Shown piece by piece: positions 58,704 to 64,000 of a stretch of DNA of 64,000 nt. The number at the start of each line of letters is the position of its first letter. The stretch's first letter is position 1. Position numbers and translations under genes: made by a program. The DNA is from Sphingorhabdus_B arenilitoris (GTDB lineage: Bacteria; Pseudomonadota; Alphaproteobacteria; Sphingomonadales; Sphingomonadaceae). The notes under the pieces were generated by a model. The model did not search any database. It saw only the letters and a list, made by a program, of their open reading frames with translations, and was not told the origin of the DNA. Where the stretch lies: contig NZ_JBHSDH010000013.1 in assembly GCF_042651485.1 (NCBI RefSeq), positions 1,736,001-1,800,000 on the forward strand. Reading direction: 5' to 3'.

Positions 58704-59987
58704 ATGGCTGCGCCTGCAAAAGCCGTTCAAGCGGGATTTGAACCTGTCCCATGGCAAATTAACGAAGCGCCGCACCGCTGGGATGTGACCCCGCCCGATA
58801 TTTATGCCGAGGACCGCTGGCAACCGGTCTTTGCCGAGATGCGCCGCCAAGCGCCGATCAACAAAATCAACAATAGCGGTTTTGGCAGCTATTGGAATGT
58901 CACCACGCATAAAGCTATTCAGCATGTCGAGGCGTTGCCCGATATTTTTTCCTCTTCATTCGAATATGGCGGCATATCGCTGGCCCCCATGAATGAACCG
59001 GATATGGAGGGCTCAGACCGCGTGATCCTGCCCATGTTCATCGCCATGGACCGGCCCAAACATACCGAGGAACGCCGCGTCGTTGCCCCCGCCTTTACCC
59101 CTGCGGAAATGGAGCGGATGACCGGCGACATCCGGCGGCGAACCGGCGAATTGCTGGACAGCCTGCCCTTGGGCACTGATTTTGACTGGGTCGATAGCGT
59201 CTCGATTGAGCTGACCACTCAAATGCTGGCCATATTATTCGATTTCCCGTGGGAGGACCGGCGAAAATTGACGCTCTGGTCGGACTATGCCGGCAACATC
59301 GAGCTGTTCCGCACGCCCGAGGGACGGCAGGCGAGGCTGGAAAAAATTTATGAAATGGGCGCTTATTTTCAGCGGCTTTGGGACGAGCGCAAACAAAAGG
59401 GCGAAGCGCCCGATTTGATCAGCCGGATGATCCATTCGCCGATGAAAGATATGGATGCCAATGAATTTATGGGCAATTTGATCCTGCTGATTGTGGGCGG
59501 CAATGATACGACTCGCAATACCATGTCCGGCTATGCCTATGGCCTGAACCAATATCCGCAGGAGCGGGAGAAGCTGGAACAAAATTCCGCGCTGATCCCC
59601 AATGCGGTGAGCGAGATTATCCGCTGGCAAACACCGCTGGCGCATATGCGGCGGACCGCGCTGTGTGATTATGACCTGTTCGGCGCGCCGATACAAAAAG
59701 GCGACCGGGTGGCATTATGGTATTTGTCCGCCAACCGCGATGAAAGCGTGTTTGAACGAGCGGATGACATTATTGTCGACCGCGAAAATGCCCGACGGCA
59801 TCTATCTTTTGGGTATGGCATCCACCGCTGCGTCGGGGCAAGGCTTGCCGAATTGCAAATCCGGATATTGCTGGAGGAAATGGCCGCACGCCGGCTGCGC
59901 ATCAATCTGCAGCAGGAACCGGAACGCGTACCGGCCTGTTTCGTCCATGGTTATAAAAAAATGATTGTGAATCTGTCGCGCTATTGA
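58704..59987 (+). CDS. Cytochrome P450, CYP153-like (second of tandem pair)
   Basis: This 427-residue paralogue of the preceding P450 starts 11 bp after it, so the two are one transcription unit. The I-helix GGNDTTRNTMSG, ExxR in EIIRWQTPLAHMRRTA, and the haem loop FGYGIHRCVG with Cys376 are conserved. An insertion near residues 105-115 (PMNEPDMEGSDRV) and other differences in the substrate-recognition regions suggest a different chain-length preference. The start has a GGAG nine bases upstream. Confidence 0.9.
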   Translation: MAAPAKAVQAGFEPVPWQINEAPHRWDVTPPDIYAEDRWQPVFAEMRRQAPINKINNSGFGSYWNVTTHKAIQHVEALPDIFSSSFEYGGISLAPMNEPDMEGSDRVILPMFIAMDRPKHTEERRVVAPAFTPAEMERMTGDIRRRTGELLDSLPLGTDFDWVDSVSIELTTQMLAILFDFPWEDRRKLTLWSDYAGNIELFRTPEGRQARLEKIYEMGAYFQRLWDERKQKGEAPDLISRMIHSPMKDMDANEFMGNLILLIVGGNDTTRNTMSGYAYGLNQYPQEREKLEQNSALIPNAVSEIIRWQTPLAHMRRTALCDYDLFGAPIQKGDRVALWYLSANRDESVFERADDIIVDRENARRHLSFGYGIHRCVGARLAELQIRILLEEMAARRLRINLQQEPERVPACFVHGYKKMIVNLSRY

Positions 59988-60043
59988 AACCTTTTGCGGC
60001 CATTTCCCGTATATATACCAGATATGGCATTGGGATCGATGGT

Positions 60044-60544
60044 ATGACGGACAAGAATAAACGCAATTTTTTAATCTTTGGCGGCGTTGCTGCCGTGGGT
60101 GGCTCGCTGCTCGGCATCGGATTATTGCGATCAGGACCCGCCATCGCAAAGGGCAAATTCCCCGTTACCAAAAGCGATGCCGAATGGCGCAAGCTATTGT
60201 CGGCACCGGCTTACCGCGTCCTGCGCCAAGCATCCACCGAACCCGCCGGATCCAGCCCGCTGGATAACGAACATCGCAAAGGCACCTTTGTCTGCAAAGG
60301 CTGCAGCAAACGGTTATATTCCTCCGCCACCAAATTTGACAGCGGCACCGGCTGGCCCAGTTTTTATGCGCCATTGCCGGGCGGAATAGGAACATCGACC
60401 GACTATCTGCTCGGCTATCCGCGCACCGAAGTGCATTGCGCACGGTGCGGCGGCCATTTGGGCCATGTGTTCAACGACGGTCCAAAACCAACCGGAAAGC
60501 GCTATTGCATGAACGGCGTCGCGATGCTGTTCATTCCCGGCTGA
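60044..60544 (+). CDS. msrB: Peptide-methionine (R)-S-oxide reductase, exported/membrane-anchored
   Basis: This 166-residue enzyme repairs methionine-R-sulfoxide. An N-terminal hydrophobic segment preceded by a Lys-Arg pair (KRNFLIFGGVAAVGGSLLGIGLL) suggests a Tat-like or anchored periplasmic form. The catalytic domain carries GTFVCKGCSKRLY and CARCGGHLGHVF, the zinc cysteines. KFDSGTGWPSF and the catalytic Cys in RYCMNGVAM complete it. An in-frame upstream extension into the P450 is not used. Periplasmic location points to defence against oxidised envelope proteins. Confidence 0.93.
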   Translation: MTDKNKRNFLIFGGVAAVGGSLLGIGLLRSGPAIAKGKFPVTKSDAEWRKLLSAPAYRVLRQASTEPAGSSPLDNEHRKGTFVCKGCSKRLYSSATKFDSGTGWPSFYAPLPGGIGTSTDYLLGYPRTEVHCARCGGHLGHVFNDGPKPTGKRYCMNGVAMLFIPG

Positions 60545-60571
60545 TCGGTTGTCACGCGCGGAAAAGTCCGG

Positions 60572-60943
60572 TTAATCCGGTGCTGTCATTTGCTGCCACA
60601 GCTCGATCTTGACCCCGTCGGGCGCCATGATCCAAGCGAATGTGCCATAGCCTTCGTCGGATTGGCCGAGAATATCCACGCCTTTGCCTACCAATTGCGC
60701 GACAAAGCCGTCTAAGTCATCGACCCTTAAATTGATAATGAAACCGCGCGTTCCCGGCTTTATGTAGCTGTCATCGGCGAAATGACTGATCAGGCTGTAG
60801 GGCTTGTCTCCGGTTTCTTCAGACCATGGCAGTAGCGGTCCGTATTCGCCATCTAAACCCAATATATCCTTATACCATTGCCGGGTAGCGGCTGGGTCTG
60901 CGGCAGTGTAAAATATGCCGCCCAAACCCGTAATCTTGGCCAT
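60572..60943 (-). CDS. VOC-fold (glyoxalase/bleomycin-resistance family) protein
   Basis: This 123-residue single vicinal-oxygen-chelate domain shows GGIFYTAADPAATRQWYKDILGLD, NLRVDDLDGFVAQLVGKGVD and DPx-like APDGVKIELWQ at the end. It is of the glyoxalase-I superfamily, with substrate unknown. It lies 14 bp after the ankyrin gene, same strand, and is probably cotranscribed with it. Confidence 0.85.
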   Translation of the reverse strand: MAKITGLGGIFYTAADPAATRQWYKDILGLDGEYGPLLPWSEETGDKPYSLISHFADDSYIKPGTRGFIINLRVDDLDGFVAQLVGKGVDILGQSDEGYGTFAWIMAPDGVKIELWQQMTAPD

Positions 60944-60957
60944 TTACTCTCTCCCCA

Positions 60958-61638
60958 TTATTGGATGGGACCCGCTCCTATGCCGGAAAAATCCAAATCG
61001 CCCGAATCGCCTTTGGAATCTGGGGCGGCTTTGCCCTGTTTCTTGTCATTTGCTTCGATGAGCGCGACGATGTCCGCCGCGCGGCTATCGCGCTTGGCAT
61101 AATCACGCGCCGACAGGCCGGCCACATTATCGGTTTTATCGGGATTGGCCCCTTTGGCCAGCAAGGCGCGGACCAGTTCCGCATAACGCAGCTGCACCGC
61201 CAAAATCAGGGGGGTTTCCCCGCTGCGGTTGGATTGATCGACATTCGCTTTATAACGCAGCAACCAATCGGCACCCTCAGGAAAATTGAGCTGCGTGGCC
61301 AGGATCAGCGGCGTATTGCCGCTTCGGTCGGCCACATTGGGGTTCAAACCTCTTTGCAGCAAAAATCCGGTCCAGCGGGCATCGCGGCGTTTGATAACAA
61401 TATGCAACGCGCCTTCGCCCGTGCGCGCTTCCCGGTCGTCGATAATGGCCGGATTGCCATTGGCCTCGTCCAATATTTTCGTCGCCTCCGCACCGTCGGC
61501 GTCCTTCACCGCTTTTAAGAAATTGTAACTGTCGGAAAATTGTGCCTGAGCAGGCATAACCGGCACCGTCAAAGCAAGCATCGCCGCAGCAGCAGCAAGG
61601 ACCGGCTTTACCGGTAAGGATAGAAAGGAACGGAACAT
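60958..61638 (-). CDS. Exported ankyrin-repeat protein
   Basis: This 226-residue protein has a signal peptide ending near MPAQAQF. Ankyrin repeats span about 40-195: GEGALHIVIKRRDARWTGFLLQRGLNPNVADRSGNTPLILATQLNFPEGADWLLRYKANVDQSNRSGETPLILAVQLRYAELVRALLAKGANPDKTD. A charged, low-complexity C-terminus follows. Ankyrin repeats bind proteins, so this is likely a periplasmic adaptor. Start 61638 is an ATG directly after a TTG. Confidence 0.85.
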   Translation of the reverse strand: MFRSFLSLPVKPVLAAAAAMLALTVPVMPAQAQFSDSYNFLKAVKDADGAEATKILDEANGNPAIIDDREARTGEGALHIVIKRRDARWTGFLLQRGLNPNVADRSGNTPLILATQLNFPEGADWLLRYKANVDQSNRSGETPLILAVQLRYAELVRALLAKGANPDKTDNVAGLSARDYAKRDSRAADIVALIEANDKKQGKAAPDSKGDSGDLDFSGIGAGPIQ

Positions 61639-61711
61639 CAAAATTTACCCTGTTAAAAACTTTGTTCGAATCTTCGAAACGCATCACTTGATATTCATGG
61701 TTTAACAGACC

Positions 61712-62359
61712 ATGTCTGGCCATGCCATGAACAAAAATAATCTTATCCGCTCATTCGCGCTTGGCGCGGCCCTTTTATCTCTCGCCAGTTGCGACAGTCC
61801 GCCCAAACAGCTGCCCTATGAACAAGGACCAATTTACGGCGCGACGATTGGCGGGCCATTCACCCTGACCGACCAAAATGGCAAACGGCGCAGCTATGAC
61901 GAATTTAACGGCAAATATCGGATGGTCTATTTTGGCTATACCAGCTGCCCCGACATCTGCACCCCCGATGTGCAAAATTTGATGGCGGGATTAAAATTGT
62001 TTGAAAAAGCAGAGCCGGAGCTTGCAAAGAAGGTCCAGCCGTTATTCATTACCATCGATCCGCAGCGGGATACACCGGCGGTGCTCACGCAATTTGTTCG
62101 CGCATTTCATCCCAATTTGATCGGCCTAACCGGTAGCAAGGCGGAAATTGACGCGGTGAGCAAAAGCTTTGCCGTGGTGGCGGAGCGCGTGGAAGGATCA
62201 AGCCCCGAAAATTATCTGATGAGCCATTCGCAAACGCCCTATCTGATGCTGCCCGATGGGAAGCCGGTCGCGCTGTTACCGGTGGATAATCCCAAAACCG
62301 AGGCCAATGAAGGCAGCCCGCAAGCGGTGGTGGCTGAATTGGTCAAATGGGTGCGCTGA
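61712..62359 (+). CDS. SCO1/SenC/PrrC family lipoprotein
   Basis: This 215-residue thioredoxin-fold copper-handling protein, implicated in cytochrome oxidase CuA assembly, has a signal peptide ending in the lipobox SLASC. It carries the metal-binding CxxxC in YTSCPDICTP and a conserved His in YLMSHSQTPYLM. The DPQRDTPAVL block is typical. Two ATGs are in frame (61712 and 61727); either leaves the lipobox intact. The next gene starts one base after its stop. Confidence 0.92.
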   Translation: MSGHAMNKNNLIRSFALGAALLSLASCDSPPKQLPYEQGPIYGATIGGPFTLTDQNGKRRSYDEFNGKYRMVYFGYTSCPDICTPDVQNLMAGLKLFEKAEPELAKKVQPLFITIDPQRDTPAVLTQFVRAFHPNLIGLTGSKAEIDAVSKSFAVVAERVEGSSPENYLMSHSQTPYLMLPDGKPVALLPVDNPKTEANEGSPQAVVAELVKWVR

Positions 62360-62360
62360 C

Positions 62361-62798
62361 GTGAGCGGCAAGGTTCCTTTTTGGGAACAGCCGCTCGAAA
62401 CATTGGACCGCGGCCAGTGGGAGGCGTTATGCGACGGCTGCGGCAAATGCTGCCTGCATAAGGTGGAGGATGAGGATACCGGCCGGGTCTATCCCACCAA
62501 CATCGCTTGCAAATTGCTCGACCTGAATAGCAGCCAGTGTAGCGATTATAAACACCGCAAAACCCACGTGCCCGACTGCCTGCGCCTGACCCGCGCCAAA
62601 ATTGACGATTATTTCTGGCTGCCCTCCACCTGCGCTTATGTGCTGCGTGATGCGGGGCAGCCTTTGCCCGAATGGCATTATTTGATCACCGGCGACAGGG
62701 ACAGCGTTCATAAAGCTGGCATGTCGGTGCGCGGACGGGCTATATCCGAAAATGATGCTGGACCGATTGAAAACCATATTGTCGAACAGCCCCTCTGA
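62361..62798 (+). CDS. YcgN/UPF0260 cysteine-cluster protein
   Basis: This 145-residue protein shows the family pattern WEALCDGCGKCCLHKVEDEDTGRVYPTNIACKLLDLNSSQCSDYKHRKTHVPDCLRL with CxxCxxCC near residues 24-31, and later LPSTCAYVLRDAG. These cysteines probably bind a metal or Fe-S cluster. The start is a GTG one base after the SCO stop (VSGKVPFW), giving the usual N-terminus. The frame is open upstream but there it overlaps the SCO gene. Function is unknown. Confidence 0.9.
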   Translation: MSGKVPFWEQPLETLDRGQWEALCDGCGKCCLHKVEDEDTGRVYPTNIACKLLDLNSSQCSDYKHRKTHVPDCLRLTRAKIDDYFWLPSTCAYVLRDAGQPLPEWHYLITGDRDSVHKAGMSVRGRAISENDAGPIENHIVEQPL

Positions 62799-63495
62799 CG
62801 GCGATCCAGTCGCCTGTATAGAAGGCGAAAATATCCCGGTGCGTATCCTGCGCAATCCCCGGGCCAAAAGATTGTCGATGCGGGCCGATGCGGTGGCCCG
62901 CGAAATCCGGATCACGATGCCCAGCTATGCCCCGACATCGGCGGCAATGGAATTTGTCGCGGCCAAAGCCGAATGGATAGCCGCCCGGATGCAAAGCGCG
63001 CCCGGCGCTGCGCCGCTGTTACCGGGCCATATGGTGGCGGTTGAAGGGGAAGAATGCCGGATATGCTGGCAAGCCGATTGGCCGCGCCGACCGGTGCGCT
63101 GCGACGGTGAAATCCGGCTGGGCGGTCCGCAGGACCTGATCCAAGCGCGCTTGCTGCGCTGGTTAAAAGAGCACGCCCGGCGCGTTTATACCGATGAGAT
63201 CGCCCATTATTGCGGCATTGCCGGTGAAGCGCCGCTCAAGCTGCAACTGGGCGATCCGCGCAGCCGCTGGGGCAGCTGTTCGTCGCGCGGGACCATATCG
63301 CTCAGCTGGCGGCTTATCATGGCCCCGGCGCATGTCCGGCGCTCGGTCATCGCGCATGAGGTCGCGCATATCCGCCATATGAACCATAGCCCCGCCTTTT
63401 ACGCATGGATGGACGAAATTTACGAAGGCGACCGCAAAGCCGCCGACCGCTGGTTAAAAATGCACGGCACCGGCCTGCAAAGAGTGGGGCGGTAA
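62755..63495 (+). CDS. YgjP-like M48-type metallopeptidase
   Basis: This 246-residue SprT/YgjP-fold protein has VIAHEVAHIRHMNHSPAFYAWMDE (zinc ligands HExxH plus a downstream His) in the last third. The conserved RSRWGSCSSRGTISLSWRLIMAP block precedes it. An N-terminal region has RNPRAKRLSMRADA, typical of the family. It overlaps the UPF0260 gene by 44 bases and starts at 62755 or the preceding ATG at 62752. Family members are putative zinc-dependent proteases with unknown substrates. Confidence 0.88.
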   Translation: MLDRLKTILSNSPSDGDPVACIEGENIPVRILRNPRAKRLSMRADAVAREIRITMPSYAPTSAAMEFVAAKAEWIAARMQSAPGAAPLLPGHMVAVEGEECRICWQADWPRRPVRCDGEIRLGGPQDLIQARLLRWLKEHARRVYTDEIAHYCGIAGEAPLKLQLGDPRSRWGSCSSRGTISLSWRLIMAPAHVRRSVIAHEVAHIRHMNHSPAFYAWMDEIYEGDRKAADRWLKMHGTGLQRVGR

Positions 63496-63581
63496 AGGCC
63501 GCTTTATCTGGGCCGCTGTGTTAACTTTGCGCCCAGCCCCAGATGCACGGGCCGCCACGCAAGGTCAAATACCGGCACCGA

Positions 63582-63950
63582 TCACCCCATTACAAATGCG
63601 TTGAGTTTGTTGCCGTCGGGATCGCGGAAATAGCCAGCGTAAAATCCTTCACCGCGTGGACCGGGCGCCCCTTCGCAGCTGCCGCCATGGGCAAGTGCAA
63701 TATCGTAAATGCGCTGCACTTGATCCTTATCCTGTGCCTCCAGAGCAACCATCACGCCATTGCCAACGGAAGCTGCTTGGCCATCATGCGGCTTGGTCAG
63801 CGCGACGCCCGGCGCGCCGCCCATTTTGCCCCATGCGATGAAACTATCGAAATCCATCATCCGGCCAACGCCCATTTCGGCGGCGATAGCATCGTAAAAT
63901 TTGGCACCGCGTTCCAAATCATTGGTACCCAAAGTGACATAACCAATCAT
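63582..63950 (-). CDS. VOC-fold (glyoxalase superfamily) protein
   Basis: This 122-residue VOC protein has MIGYVTLGTNDLERGAKFYDAIAAEMGV, AASVGNGVMVALEAQDKDQVQRIYDIAL and the C-terminal FRDPDGNKLNAF, a closing pattern usual for this group. A GGGAG ribosome-binding sequence lies nine bases upstream. It is a stand-alone gene, convergent with the peptidase. Substrate unknown. Confidence 0.85.
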   Translation of the reverse strand: MIGYVTLGTNDLERGAKFYDAIAAEMGVGRMMDFDSFIAWGKMGGAPGVALTKPHDGQAASVGNGVMVALEAQDKDQVQRIYDIALAHGGSCEGAPGPRGEGFYAGYFRDPDGNKLNAFVMG

Positions 63951-64000
63951 ACATTTTCTCCCTTTCTTTTTACCGGCTCTGCAATCGAATCTCCAAGGGA

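Overview
The window is chromosomal DNA of an alphaproteobacterium, most likely a sphingomonad (Sphingomonadaceae, Sphingopyxis/Sphingorhabdus-like). The indications are moderately high GC, a large TonB-dependent receptor of the Xanthomonas/Caulobacter type, an EipA (DUF1134) protein, CYP153-type P450s, a MetX/MetW pair, and a ribbon-helix-helix domain typical of alphaproteobacteria. This assignment comes from gene content alone. Apart from a small repeat cluster near 26-27 kb and a repeat pair at 30.5 kb, I see no insertion sequence, prophage, CRISPR array or integrase.

Region 1 (1-15.3 kb) is accessory and carbohydrate-related. After a truncated wecB, a minus-strand cluster reads TonB-dependent receptor, flavin-dependent halogenase, GH13 alpha-glucosidase, second halogenase. 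A LacI-type regulator is divergent to it, followed by an MFS sugar symporter. Related CATACGTAT-type palindromes lie in the receptor/regulator gap and in front of the symporter, so all three parts probably form one regulon. A GH3 glucosidase lipoprotein faces the symporter across a shared bidirectional terminator, and a NodB-type deacetylase follows. The sugar-locus model is glucan import through the outer membrane, import of sugars by the MFS protein, and hydrolysis by AglA-like and GH3 enzymes. What the two halogenases do there is unknown.

Region 2 (15.4-26.2 kb) holds tRNA-Ser(GCU), eipA, riboflavin genes ribE and ribD, a tonB energy transducer with a good promoter, an unrecognised exported protein, nadE with an AI-2E family permease, prs with an inositol-phosphatase family gene, and rpmI-rplT. 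Region 3 (26.2-32.3 kb) is pheS-pheT-prfC. It is interrupted by a GIY-YIG nuclease gene embedded in palindromic repeats, one of which runs into the pheS start.

Region 4 (32.3-40 kb) has a CapD/WbpM-like nucleotide-sugar dehydratase, murA flanked by two TonB-C-like cysteine-containing secreted proteins, an RHH-GNAT fusion protein, a LuxR-HTH/DUF4019 membrane protein and a secreted GH16 glucanase. Region 5 (40-50.2 kb) covers amino-acid and haem metabolism: tyrA-hisC, then divergently metX-GNAT-GNAT-metW in one tightly overlapped operon, an alpha/beta hydrolase, a mitofilin-like protein with hemD and hemC, then tsaD-gpsA.

Region 6 (50.2-64 kb) has a polysaccharide flippase, a PfkB kinase, an EI24-like membrane protein, a small lipoprotein, queG, an ABC-2 exporter, two tandem CYP153-like P450s without adjacent redox partners, msrB, two VOC proteins, an ankyrin protein, a SCO-like lipoprotein, a UPF0260 protein and a YgjP-type metallopeptidase. 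Many genes overlap by 4 bp (ATGA), so translational coupling is common. Where no gene is listed for over about 100 bases, I saw nothing beyond the signals noted.
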